DNA from: Cutaneotrichosporon cavernicola
Lineage: Eukaryota; Basidiomycota; Tremellomycetes; Trichosporonales; Trichosporonaceae
Length of the DNA: 64,000 nucleotides
Direction: 5' to 3'
NCBI RefSeq assembly: GCF_030864355.1
Contig: NC_083400.1
Span: 387,001-451,000, forward strand
Below the pieces are notes generated by a model. That model was not told where the DNA came from. It saw only the letters and a program-made list of their open reading frames with translations, and made no database searches. The position numbers and the translations under genes were made by a program. Shown here one piece after another: positions 54,201 through 64,000 of the stretch (position 1 is its first letter; every line of letters begins with the position of its first letter).

Positions 54201-57200
54201 GCTTGCCTTCCCTGCGCTCAAGCTTCCCATCCTCATTGAAGAGGGCGACGACCAGTTCCGCGAGCCTGACCCGATGACGAGAGACAAGATCATGTTCATC
54301 GTCAACAACATTGCCCCAGGCAATTACGAGACCAAGTCGCTGGATCTCCTCAACCTCTTCGAGGATCAGTGGTCACGCTGGTTTGCGCAGTACTTCATCG
54401 ATGTCCGCGTCAGCATGGAGGCCAACCGCCACGACCTGTACTACAAGATCCTCGAGCTCCTCAACAATCCGCTGCTTGAACGCCATGTCCTCTGGGAGAC
54501 ATACCGCAAGGCTCGCGACTTGCTCAACGACGAGAAGACGCTCACGTCTACCTCAGACCGCCAGCACCTCAAGACGGTCGCGACATGGTTGGGCCGCATC
54601 ACTCTCGGCCGCCGACTCCCAATCAAGTACCGCGAACTCTCCCTCAAGGACTTGCTCATCCAGGGCTATGACAACAAGCGCCTCATCGTCGCCATCCCGT
54701 TTGTCTGCAACGTTCTCGCAGCATGCCAGGGCTCGCTCGTCTTCCGCCAGCCCAACCCGTGGTTCGTCGCTATCATCCGCGTCCTCGTCGAGATGTACCA
54801 CTATGGCGACCTCAAGCTCAACATGAAGTTTGAGATCGAGGTGCTCTTTGGCAAACTCGACATCCAGCTGGAGTCTGTCGCGCCGTCGGAAGTGCTCCGC
54901 ACCCACGTTCCGCCGCCCCAGCCGCAGCAGAATGTCCCGAACCGCCTCGAGCAGGAGCTCCAGCGTCACCTCAACACGAACGAGTCGTCGAACGGCGGCC
55001 AGCGGTTCAACGACACCAACTTTGACGAGCATTACACTCGCTTACAGGCGTTACAGAACGAACACGCTGTGCAGCAGGCGCACGAGCAGTTCATGAACCA
55101 TGTGGAGCAGTTGATCGCCGACCTCCCGGAGCAGCTGCGCTTCAACTCGGACCTCGGCGTTTTGCAAGCGCCGACGTTCAAGCGCATCGTCTTCCACTCG
55201 ATCGAACGCGCCATCCGCGAGATTGTTGCGCCCGTGGTTGAGCGCTCAGTTACCATTGCGGGCATCTCGTCGCGCGACCTCGTCCAGAAGGACTTTGGCA
55301 CCGAGGGCGACTCGACCAAGATGCGCAAGGCAGCTCACCTCATGGTCCAGAACTTGGCCGGCAATCTCGCTCTCGTCACCTGCAAGGAGCCGCTGCGCAC
55401 CAGCCTCATGTCCCACATCCGGTCCCTCGTGAGCCAGAACGGCTTCACCGAGGAGAACGTGCCGGACGGCGTCATCGCGGGTGTCGTCAACGAGAACCTT
55501 GACATTGCGTGTAACGTCATCCGTCGCGCTGCGATGGAGAAGGCCACGCGCGACATAGACGTCAACCTCCAGCCGCAGTTTGCCGCTCGCAAGGCCCACC
55601 GCGACTCGCGCAGCCAGCAGCCGTTCTGGGATGGCGCGTCGTTCGGCGTTGCCATATCACACACGGCGCTTCCAGACCCCCTGCGCCTCCGCCAGGGCGG
55701 CTTAACCGCGCAGCAGCTGCGCGTGTACGAGGACTTCGCCGAGTCGGCCCGTCCCGAGCTGCAGGCTGCCCAGCAGGCTGGCGCTCACGTCAACGGTGGT
55801 GAGGGCTATCTGCAGAACTACCGCGAGTTGGGCTTTACGGAGGGCAACCTCGCTCCCGCGGAAGCCAAGCGCGGCCCGTCTCCGCGTTTCCAGGACGTCC
55901 TCGAGCCGACCGAGACTGCGGTGACCCTTGCGCCGCAGAACTCGATCGAGAAGATTCACGAGGTTATCGGGGAGATCGAGAAGGTTATTGTTAACACGCC
56001 GGCCCAGGGCCTTAACCAGCTCGAGGATGACCATGACCTGCGCAACTTCATGCGCAACGTTATTGTGATTGGACAGTCGTCGCGCGAGTCGAGCACTCTC
56101 AACATTGCCCAGAAGATTGTGCAGTTACTCTATAAGACCGACTCGCCTCTCGGCCGCGAGGTCTACACGGTTCTCTTGCAGCAACTCTGCGTCGTCCAAC
56201 CCAAGGTCGACCGCGAGGTCAAGCAGTGGCTCGTCTACGCCGAAGACCCGGTGAGTTTTGTCTGCCTCTCTATAGCTAACGGACAGCGCAAGTTCAGCGT
56301 GCCTGTCACGGCTGTACTCATCCGCGCGTCGTTCATTCGTGTGCCTGAGCTCGACGCGCAGCTCGCCAAGCAGATGTCGCGCGGCTACTCGCCGGATCTC
56401 ATCAACTTTATTGCGCAGCTCATTCGCGAGTGCTCGCTCGGCCCGCAGGCCATCGTCACGCGCAACGCATTTGCGATGTGCGTCACGCAACTGCTTAAGG
56501 CGCAGGACCACGGTCAGTTGACCCCTGCTGCGGACCAGCTCCTGGATGACCTCCGCGGCGAGTCTATCCACGACAACAAGGCCACCACCGTCGACCCCAG
56601 CGTCCAGGAGCGCCTGCAACACTACTTCTTCGAGTGGGTGCGCCTGTTCACCGAGAACCCCACGTCTCCAGAGGTCTCGTTTGTGCCTTACATCACATGG
56701 CTGCAGAATGACAACATCCTCAGTGGCGAGGACGTCTCCACGGCGTTCTACACGTCGGCGATCAAGGCTGCCGTCGAGTGCGACATGAAGTCGGAGAACG
56801 GCCAGTGGTTCGGTACTGACTCGCTGGCCAAGCTCATCATCCTCATCGTCAAGAACTATGGCGACAAGAGCGGCCCCGGTAGCGTTACTCGCACCGTCTA
56901 TTACTTCAATAAGATTGTCACGATTATGTCGTACAGCCTTGTGCGTGCACAGCTCAACCCCGACGAGCCCTTCGACCAGCGCCCGTGGGCCCGTTTCTTC
57001 ACGAGCATGCTCGCGGAGATTGCGTCGATCGAGGCTTCGCTGCCCGAGACGGCTCTCGGCTGCCTCAAGAGCATTGCCAACGTGCTCGGCATCGTTCAGC
57101 CCACATACGCGCCGCGCTTCGCGTTCGGTTGGTTCTCGATCGTCTCGCACCGCCTGTTCATGGCCAAGCTCCTCGTCGCACCCCGCCAGGAGGGCTGGGC

Positions 57201-58146
57201 CGACTACCACCGCACGCTCATGTGGCTCCTGCGCTTCATGTCGCCGTTCATCACTGCCGACGCCGACGACAACAACAACAACATGGGCCTGGCAGCGCGC
57301 AGCCTCTACAAGGCGACACTGCGCATCCTGCTGGTGCTCATGCACGACTTCCCGGGCTTCCTTGTCGAGTGCTACCACACTCTCTCGACGGCCATTCCAG
57401 CCCACTGCGTCCAGCTCCGGAACATCATCCTCGCGGCGTTCCCCGCCGCCGAGGCGCCGCTGCCGGACGTGTACAAGCGTCTCGAAGAGCTCGTTCCGGA
57501 GATGCAAACGTTCCCGCGCGTCCGCTCTGACCACGTGAGTGCGCTCAACTCGGGCAACGTCAAGAACGCCATCGACAGCTTCGTGCACAACACGTCGCCG
57601 AACGGCGCACTCATCGTGTCCGAGCTCAAGAACCGAATCGCGGTGCAGAAGGTGCTCCCAGACAACGCGACCACGACGGTGTGGAACCACACTCTGCTCC
57701 ACGCAACCGTCTTCTACCTCGGCACCTCGGCGGTCCACCGGCACTACATGCACACGGGTGTCGCCGACTTTGACCACAAGGACCCCGCCGTCTCGCTGCT
57801 TCTGGGTCTCGCGCACTCGTTCGACGCCGAGGGCCAGTACCTCATCCTCTCGGTGATTGCGGACCAGCTCCGCTTCCCGTCGGCCCACACCTCGTTCTTC
57901 GCGCAGCTCATGCTCTACATGTTCAAGGTGTCGACAGACCCGCTCATTGCGATGCGCATCGCACGCGTGCTCTTGGAGCGCGTCATCGTCGCGCGCCCGC
58001 ACCCTTGGGGCCTCATCGTCACATTTGTCGAGCTGCTCGAGAACCCGGCCTATGGCTTCTGGGACCAGCAGTTTGTGCGCGCCGACGACGAAATCTTCCT
58101 CATGTTCCGTCGCGCTCGCGAGGGCTTTGGGGCGCAGCCGCTTTAA
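51296..58146 (+). CDS. NOT1: CCR4-NOT complex scaffold NOT1
   Basis: This is the central scaffold of the CCR4-NOT deadenylase. Three exons, 51296-51520, 51592-56250 and 56287-58146, give 2247 aa, the expected size. The head is Gly/Pro-rich. HEAT-type helices precede the CAF1-binding MIF4G domain (about 960-1170; DLYYKILELLNNPLLERHVL, YRELSLKDLLIQGYDNKRLI). A CNOT9-binding helical bundle lies at about 1270-1450 (FHSIERAIREIVAPVVERSV), and the NOT1 C-terminal domain that docks NOT2/NOT3-5 covers about 1880-2240 (RTLMWLLRFMSPFI). The second intron is 36 nt, a multiple of three without stop, so retention would add 12 residues. It was placed because the spliced join EDPRKFSVPVTAVLIR matches the family better. 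Confidence 0.95.
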
Positions 58147-58679
58147 CCTCTCCTCTCCAGGGTTTCCATCGGCTTTTCATTATGTTTGTGACAGTAGCAT
58201 CCCCTCCTTCCCCGTCCCCATTCTTCTTGTGGGCCGCGACTCACACCCCTCGGTGACGCGTCGGACTCCACCCGATGCGGCGCTGCCTCGGCTGCCGGCG
58301 CGGCAAATAGAGAGAGAGAAGGGGGTTCCGTGAAGATGATACCCTGGTCCACCTGGGCCGCTGTAATAGCCTCGCGCGGCGGTATACAACTGCTGGCGCG
58401 CGAGGCCCTTGTATACTAGTCACTGCAATGCATGGCACGTCCACACCTGTAGCTAGTGCGGGGCTGATAAGTGTTGGCGATGATGCCCAGTGGCGGAAGT
58501 GACGGGGAGCGCGTTAGGCTAACGTGTGGCGATCGTGGCGACAGATGGAGCGCGAGTATTGCAGGCAAGCGACGGGCGATGCGCAATAACTTCTGCAGGA
58601 GCGCTGTAGTGAACAACCCGTGCTTCCGCCCCAGCCATGTGTCAGCGGATGGAAAGATACATACAACGACATCTATCTA
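58147..58679. other. convergent intergenic region
   Basis: This 533-base spacer lies between the NOT1 stop and the 3' end of the minus-strand membrane-protein gene. It shows no coding bias, tRNA motif or notable repeat beyond a short AGAGAGAGAAG purine patch at about 58309-58319. Confidence 0.4.
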
Positions 58680-59510
58680 CTAGCTCCCAACACTAACAGG
58701 CGCATAGGTCCCATGTGCGGCCATCTCCCTCTGGCGCTGGTAACCCAGAATCCGCGCTTGCAGCGCATCGGGAAGCAGAGCCTCGCCCCATTCGCGCAGG
58801 TCAGTCGGCTGGCCACGTGTCTGGATGGCACGCTGGAGTCTGTGGTCAGCTCGACTCTACAGATCGTTAGGCGCCTCACTTCGCCCGCACCGCCGCAAAT
58901 AGCAGCATCCCCACGACGAGAAAGAGGAAGGACGTGACGATGATCTGGTCGCGGGGACTGTCGCGTTCTGCTGTCAGCCTGGAGTTGGGAGGGGATTCAC
59001 TGAAACACCGCGCTTCGACGTCACCCTCTGTTCCAGTGCCTGTGTCTGTGTCGAGTTCGGGGACGGTCGCGCCTGGCGTCAGCTGATCAATTGGGTGGAG
59101 AAGACTCGTGCGGACGGATAGAATATGAGACGGGACGCCGATACCGCGGGCACCTCCTTGAGCGCTCGCTCGCCGTAGCCCAGCTCCATCGGAACTTTGA
59201 AACTCCAGCTCGACGCCCAGAACCACATCCGCGCAGTTCTCCCTCACTACCTCAAGACCCACGTACCCTTACAGATCGGAAGCTTGAGGTCGAGGCAGAA
59301 CTGTCGGGTGCAGCTCAGACATGGCTTGGAGAGGTCGACGTTTGGCCGGTCGAGTGCCACGATTGTCGAGTTGGAGAAGCAGATGCCTGGGGTCAGCTTC
59401 ACATCTCTCCCATTCAGTCACGCACATTTGCAGTAGCTTGTGACACTGAAGAAGCCGGCGTACACCGGGATGAGGACGGCGAGGGCCGCGATGAGGAGCG
59501 ATAGCCGCAT
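58680..59510 (-). CDS. cysteine-rich single-pass membrane protein, unknown function
   Basis: Five exons (59510-59426, 59386-59267, 59072-59001, 58967-58880, 58839-58680) give 174 aa. Residues 1-20 form a signal peptide (RLSLLIAALAVLIPVYAGF). The lumenal or external part has eight cysteines, arranged YCKCICF, PCLSCTRQFC, LPICKG and a later RCF, suggesting disulfides. A single helix near residues 101-121 (IIVTSFLFLVVGMLLFAAV) is followed by a soluble tail with REWGEALLPDALQARILG. The pattern recalls a conserved fungal secretory-pathway protein, but I cannot name it. Introns are 39, 194, 33 and 40 nt. An alternative without the last splice would stop right after the membrane helix at 58876. It is divergent from the TSC2-like gene. 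Confidence 0.75.
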
Positions 59511-59803
59511 GTCAGCGATAAGAGGTAGTTTGAGCAAAGGTAGGATAAGTCAGAGTGGTTGGATCGGATGTGCCGACCGATGAGGTGGGTGGCGGACCCC
59601 CGTGCCTGATATCATGCTCCTCACCATCACTCGACTGGTCAAGTCCCCCATCCCATCATCATCTCAAACATCCACATCATCCCTTTACTCCATCAGTCTC
59701 CCCCACTCCAGCAATGCGCCCACGCGTCTGACGGCTTTGATCCCCTCCTTAACCTACCAACGCCGCCACCATCCCTCCCCCGGCAGTCCGCCCGGCCGCC
59801 ATC

Positions 59804-62800
59804 ATGGCCGAGCGCGGGCACCGCGACCGTGACCTGCGCGACCCCGCGTCGCCGGCCGCCACCCCAAAGGACTCGCCCTCCTCATCTCAGGCTCCGTCCG
59901 TTCATCCTCTTGCCTTCCTTCCGAACCTATTTGGGCGGCGGAGCACTAGTCACAAGACAAAGGCGCAGCAGGGCGTTACCCGGATGAGCGTTGACGAGAG
60001 TAATCCTCTCGGCAGCCCACCGGCAGGCACCGTCGCCTTGCCCTCCGTCTCCGCCGCCGCCGCCTCCGCCGCGGGTATTACTAGCCCGGCAGGTACTGGC
60101 GCCTCGTTCGACCTCAACACTGCGCTCACCCTCCTCGCGCCTGGCGCGACCAAGACCGTTGCTGAACTAGTCGAGATTGTCAAAGCCACCAGCGTCCACC
60201 TCGCCAATGCCCTCCTCGACAACTCCACCACCACCACCCCCGGACTCACGGAGCTCGGACTGAGCGCCGCAGACCTGCGCACACTGTACGCGCGTGCCAT
60301 GGAGCTCTCCGATCCGAAGCAAGACTACAACCTCCGTACGGCAGCAATACGCCTCCTCGCAGTCCTCCTCGGCGGTGCGCCGCCCCGTGACTCTGTCCTC
60401 GACGAGAATCCTTACGATCTCCCGGCCTCTGTCTCTCGGCGCTCAATCTATCGCCTTATCACCGCCTTTAGCGGCGGTACGCCGGGCAAGGAGGCCACGA
60501 ACCAGATTTACGTCGAAGTGGGCGCGCTCAAAGCGCTCACTCGCGAGGGCACCACCGTGGACGGCATGGAAGGCCTCATTGGCTGGATGCTACGCACGTT
60601 GACCAACCTTGCACCGTACTGGATCCAGTGGTGCTCGTCACCTGCCGACGGGCCGGAGACGGACGGCAAGGACATGCCTTTCGGACCTATCAAGAGCGCG
60701 AGCGCCGCAGCAGCGGGCGCCGCCTTGATCGACCTTTTGGACAGCATTGTGCAGAACCGCATCGCGCTCTTCGCACCAGGCGATCTCTCGCAGATTGTTC
60801 GCCCTCTCACCGAGTTTGTGTGGAAGGGCATCGAAGTCGCCCCGCCAATCCCTTCTTCAGCGGAGGGCGTCTCCTCGCCATCCATCGGTCACCGCCCCAC
60901 CCCTCCGACTTCGTCAACCATTACCGCCGTAACCCAAGCAACGCGCAACCGGATGGAAGTGCGCCGCACGGCCTCGTTGACGGTGGGCCGTGTCGAACCG
61001 TTTCCCCCTGGGGCCGGTATCAAGCCGCCCAAGTCGCCTGTGCGGGCTGCGGCGACCAGACAGGTCAAGTGGAGCGGGCCATTCAAGAGCGTCTGCTCGT
61101 TAGTGCACATGCTGCTGGAGAACACGACCATCAACGACGACGTCTTCGACGAGATGTTCGGACTCCTCTGCTTCGTGTTCGGCCAAGACGAGACAGACGT
61201 GATGATGGACGCCGACATGCAGCTCGGCACTAACGATCTCGTGCGCACCATGCTCAGCACCAGGTCGGGCCGTCGTGGCGAGCTCGCATTGCGCAAGGCG
61301 CTCGAGGGTAAGCTCGTACTCACACCGACCGGCGGGCGCAGGACGATCGACATAGACCGCAGGGTCACGCGTGGTGCGGTCATCATTGCGCGCATGGCGG
61401 TCGAAGACCGAGAGTTCCGCGCGCAGTGTGGACTCAGCTTCTCGAGTCTGTGTCCGTCGCTGATTGCCGCGGAGAGCACGTCACGTTACCCTGGCAAGAG
61501 TGATGCGTGCCCAACGGAGTGGGCCAAGTGGGCGCCGGTGGACCACGAGATCCTCAACTTCCTCGACGCGCACCTGTCCGCGCTGGAGAGTGCGACGAGC
61601 GTCAGCGAGCTAGCGGTCGATGACGCGTGGACCGAGGGTGAGGCTGCGAGTGAAGTGCTCGACGCACTCCGGCCTGTCGCGGAGGCAGGGGCGGGCAGCA
61701 TCCCACGCACACTGCTCACGGGCGAGGGCTCGCCCCTCGCGGCGCATTTCTCGAGCCTCACTCACCGCATCCCAGCCTCTGTCGGCCACCTCAACTCGCT
61801 CCTCCATTCGTCGTCGTCGTCCTCTGAGAGCCCGTCTCCTGCTCCGCCTTTCTACCACCCAAAGTACATCGCGCTCCTGCTTGATCTCGGCACTCATCTC
61901 GACGAGGACGCGGCTGCTCTCGTTATCGACTACTACACGCGCGAGTGTCTCTGTCTGCCGTTTACGAGCGGGTGGATCCAGAATATCTGGCAGCTCCTCA
62001 ACACGTTTGGGTTGCACTATGACCTGCCCCTTGCCCGAGTCCGCGTCTCCAACCTCCTCTACCACGACATTTACGGGTATGTGCAGGACCTGCCTGAGCA
62101 TCGAGCGACTCTGGTGGAGCACGTCATCGTGCGTTACCTTTCCCAGTGGCTACCAGACGAGACGGACAACGTCTTGCTGTCCGAGGCGCTCGACGTGCTT
62201 GTCAAGGCCGCTGTCGCCGAGACTCAGGAGAAGGACGAGGATCGTCGTCGTGCGCGCGCACTCAAGCGTCAGGTCGAACTGGATGCCAAGGACGCAAGCC
62301 CCCTCCCATCCCAGGGACTGGTTGACTCGGTATCGAGTGGGAGTTTCAACGCTATCCGCTCTTTGATCACCAAGCTGGCGATGACGAGCCCGTGTAAGGA
62401 GATGATGAGCCATATGGCCTCGCGCGTCTCGGTCGGGACTGTGGCGTCGAGCATTGTGTCGCCCGCATCATCCTCTGTTATCGAAGGCATGACGAAGGAA
62501 GGCAGGGGCAGCCGCGAGGGCAGGCCAAGAGAGCCTGGCGGCTTGCGCTCCCTCATGCGCACGCTGTCGCCAAGTGGGGCTGCGGGTCGCACTTCCCCGC
62601 CCCAGCAGAACGTCAGCGCAGTCCTAGCACAGAGCGAGGAATACTTTGCTGGCAACTCCGGTCGCTCGCAGCACCTAAAGTGCAAGAGTTTGCTCGCGGT
62701 CAAGTCGCTCATCGCCATCTTCACAGGGCTGGCTTTCACCAGTCCTCTGGCGGGGAACCAGTTCTCCATCAGGACGGCGCGTACACCCGCCAGCGTCCGC

Positions 62801-64000
62801 TGCATTGAGATCTACCGCGACGTCCTGCACCTCCTTTACAGCATCAACGACGGCGCCGGTCGGCTGCCCGCCAAGTGCCCGCGCGGGCGACTAGTGGTCC
62901 TCCAATGGGCGATGCGCTTGCGCGCGGATCGCAAGCACCGCATCCTCTTCCGCGCAGACCTGAATCGCTTCGTCATGCCGTTCGCCGAAACACTCTACCG
63001 TACCAAGGAGACCGAGGGGGCCATTCGGGCGCAGCTTGAGGCGGAGGAAGCGAGAAAGCGTGCACGTGCAGAGCGCACCTCTGCGACCCAGCAGGCCCGG
63101 GATGACGATCGCGGGCGGTCGCGCACTCACGAGCTCAGCGCTGGTGGCCGATCTCGCTCACGTTCCAAGGCGGCGGGCGGGCTGCTTCGCGCTCCAGGTC
63201 ATGAGCGACAGGAGAGTTACAACCCACTCTGGGTGTTGCCTGAGTATGTCGACTTCGAGGCGCCGCCTGACAACCACCCTTCCGAGACGCTACTCACATA
63301 CGATCCCAATCACCCGAGTCTGCAGACCAAGGACGCACCGCTCGTAGAGGGCGCGTGGCTCCCCGTGTCCGAGTATGTGCGCGTATTGAACGGTATCCTG
63401 CGGTGGGAGAATGACTGGGAGCTCGTGAGCTATGTGCTGTGCTACCTCCCTCAGCAGCTCGGCAACAAACATTTCTTCCACGGTATACGTGCGACCAGAG
63501 AGATCAAGGGCCTTGTGCGCGTACTATGCGACGGCATTCTCGAGACGGAGACGCGATGGGAGCGGCGGTACAACATTCCGTCGTTCATCCGCCGGCCGCA
63601 CATCAACAACATGGCTTACCAGAGCCTCTCGATTCTCGTGTCGTATCGCAGTGTGCTAGATCGCGGCCAGAGCGAGCGCCTCGTTGCCGCCTTTGTCAAC
63701 GGGCTGGAAGCGAATGCGTTAGTCGCCAAGCCCTGTATCCAGGCTCTCACGATTTGCATCTACGAACTCGAAGGTTATGTCGCGAAAGCACTGCTGCAGA
63801 TCTTGCAGCGCGTGCAGCAGATCCTCTCGATCCCCAACGTCGCCGTGCACATCCTCGAGTTCCTCGTGGCGCTCGGCAACAGCGTCCTCTACCGCAACTT
63901 TACGGACGAGCAGTACCGCCAAGTGTTTGCGGCGGCGATCGGCTACATCGCCGAGCACAATGCGCGCTCCGACACGAGTGACAAGGACTTTGCCGCCAAC
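59804..64000 (+). CDS. tuberin (TSC2)-like protein, N-terminal part, runs off the window
   Basis: This is likely the GTPase-activating subunit of the TSC complex that restrains Rheb and TORC1. The frame is open without introns from the ATG at 59804 (CATCATGGCC) to the right edge, 1399 codons. The first 100 residues are Ser/Pro/Ala-rich. The rest is helical repeat sequence; the segment YNPLWVLPEYVDFEAPPDN, SEYVRVLNGILRWENDWELV, YVLCYLPQQLGNKHFF and QVFAAAIGYIAEHN (about 1138-1390) matches the tuberin-type domain. The Rap/Rheb GAP domain would lie beyond 64000 and is not seen. An Arg/Ser/Gly insert (about 1100-1130) interrupts the helical region. The identification rests on remembered family sequence. 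Confidence 0.82.
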   Translation, partial: MAERGHRDRDLRDPASPAATPKDSPSSSQAPSVHPLAFLPNLFGRRSTSHKTKAQQGVTRMSVDESNPLGSPPAGTVALPSVSAAAASAAGITSPAGTGASFDLNTALTLLAPGATKTVAELVEIVKATSVHLANALLDNSTTTTPGLTELGLSAADLRTLYARAMELSDPKQDYNLRTAAIRLLAVLLGGAPPRDSVLDENPYDLPASVSRRSIYRLITAFSGGTPGKEATNQIYVEVGALKALTREGTTVDGMEGLIGWMLRTLTNLAPYWIQWCSSPADGPETDGKDMPFGPIKSASAAAAGAALIDLLDSIVQNRIALFAPGDLSQIVRPLTEFVWKGIEVAPPIPSSAEGVSSPSIGHRPTPPTSSTITAVTQATRNRMEVRRTASLTVGRVEPFPPGAGIKPPKSPVRAAATRQVKWSGPFKSVCSLVHMLLENTTINDDVFDEMFGLLCFVFGQDETDVMMDADMQLGTNDLVRTMLSTRSGRRGELALRKALEGKLVLTPTGGRRTIDIDRRVTRGAVIIARMAVEDREFRAQCGLSFSSLCPSLIAAESTSRYPGKSDACPTEWAKWAPVDHEILNFLDAHLSALESATSVSELAVDDAWTEGEAASEVLDALRPVAEAGAGSIPRTLLTGEGSPLAAHFSSLTHRIPASVGHLNSLLHSSSSSSESPSPAPPFYHPKYIALLLDLGTHLDEDAAALVIDYYTRECLCLPFTSGWIQNIWQLLNTFGLHYDLPLARVRVSNLLYHDIYGYVQDLPEHRATLVEHVIVRYLSQWLPDETDNVLLSEALDVLVKAAVAETQEKDEDRRRARALKRQVELDAKDASPLPSQGLVDSVSSGSFNAIRSLITKLAMTSPCKEMMSHMASRVSVGTVASSIVSPASSSVIEGMTKEGRGSREGRPREPGGLRSLMRTLSPSGAAGRTSPPQQNVSAVLAQSEEYFAGNSGRSQHLKCKSLLAVKSLIAIFTGLAFTSPLAGNQFSIRTARTPASVRCIEIYRDVLHLLYSINDGAGRLPAKCPRGRLVVLQWAMRLRADRKHRILFRADLNRFVMPFAETLYRTKETEGAIRAQLEAEEARKRARAERTSATQQARDDDRGRSRTHELSAGGRSRSRSKAAGGLLRAPGHERQESYNPLWVLPEYVDFEAPPDNHPSETLLTYDPNHPSLQTKDAPLVEGAWLPVSEYVRVLNGILRWENDWELVSYVLCYLPQQLGNKHFFHGIRATREIKGLVRVLCDGILETETRWERRYNIPSFIRRPHINNMAYQSLSILVSYRSVLDRGQSERLVAAFVNGLEANALVAKPCIQALTICIYELEGYVAKALLQILQRVQQILSIPNVAVHILEFLVALGNSVLYRNFTDEQYRQVFAAAIGYIAEHNARSDTSDKDFAAN

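Noticed and set aside
56125..58002. 625-codon open frame on the minus strand
   Set aside because: It lies wholly antisense to NOT1 and follows from the strong third-position C bias of that gene. Its translation is Arg/Asp/Val/His-biased and has no recognisable domain.

Overview
The window is a gene-dense nuclear segment from a basidiomycete yeast or filamentous fungus. Tremellomycetes, most likely near the Trichosporonales, fits best. This rests on GC-rich, C-ending codon use, many very short spliceosomal introns (often 30-50 nt), CTGAC/CTAAC branch motifs placed directly against the 3' splice site, and the gene set itself. There is no rRNA, CRISPR, prophage or recognisable transposon. The taxonomic call is an inference, not a database match.

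Layout. 1-8.2 kb: mostly intronless, lineage-restricted coiled-coil or disordered proteins (1290-8182) after a possible gene end at the left edge. 8.5-13.6 kb: a peroxisomal ABCD half-transporter, a hypothetical protein and mitochondrial ribosomal protein uL14m. 13.9-17.2 kb: one spliced frame that joins a Clr2-type heterochromatin protein to a complete Sua5 threonylcarbamoyl-AMP synthase. 18-33 kb: a PP4 regulatory-subunit-1-like HEAT protein, a four-pass membrane protein with a long cytosolic N-terminus, Utp13 of the small-subunit processome, and a Scy1/SCYL2 pseudokinase. 33-46 kb: a possible coiled-coil relic, another intronless coiled-coil gene, tRNA-Leu(UAA), CMC1, TRM10, an E2-25K/Ubc1-type enzyme, COA6, a PX-domain protein, a 780-residue coiled-coil protein, a repeat-rich spacer and tRNA-Leu(CAA). 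46.5-64 kb: a NUFIP1-domain/CCCH protein, Y14/RBM8, monothiol glutaredoxin Grx3/4, NOT1, a cysteine-rich single-pass membrane protein, and the N-terminal 1399 codons of a tuberin (TSC2)-like protein that leaves the window.

The genes are chiefly housekeeping: RNA metabolism (Utp13, NUFIP1, Y14, NOT1, Trm10, Sua5, tRNAs), mitochondrial biogenesis (uL14m, CMC1, COA6), ubiquitin and trafficking (Ubc1, Scy1, PX protein) and signalling (PP4R1-like, TSC2-like). They form no single pathway. Many pairs are divergent with 250-400 bp promoters, or convergent with under 200 bp between stops.

Intron-exon structures were assembled by hand from GT..AG sites, family conservation and frame. In every multi-exon model the summed exon length is divisible by three. 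The most notable observation is the Clr2-Sua5 fusion, followed by the compact intron architecture and the block of intronless coiled-coil genes.
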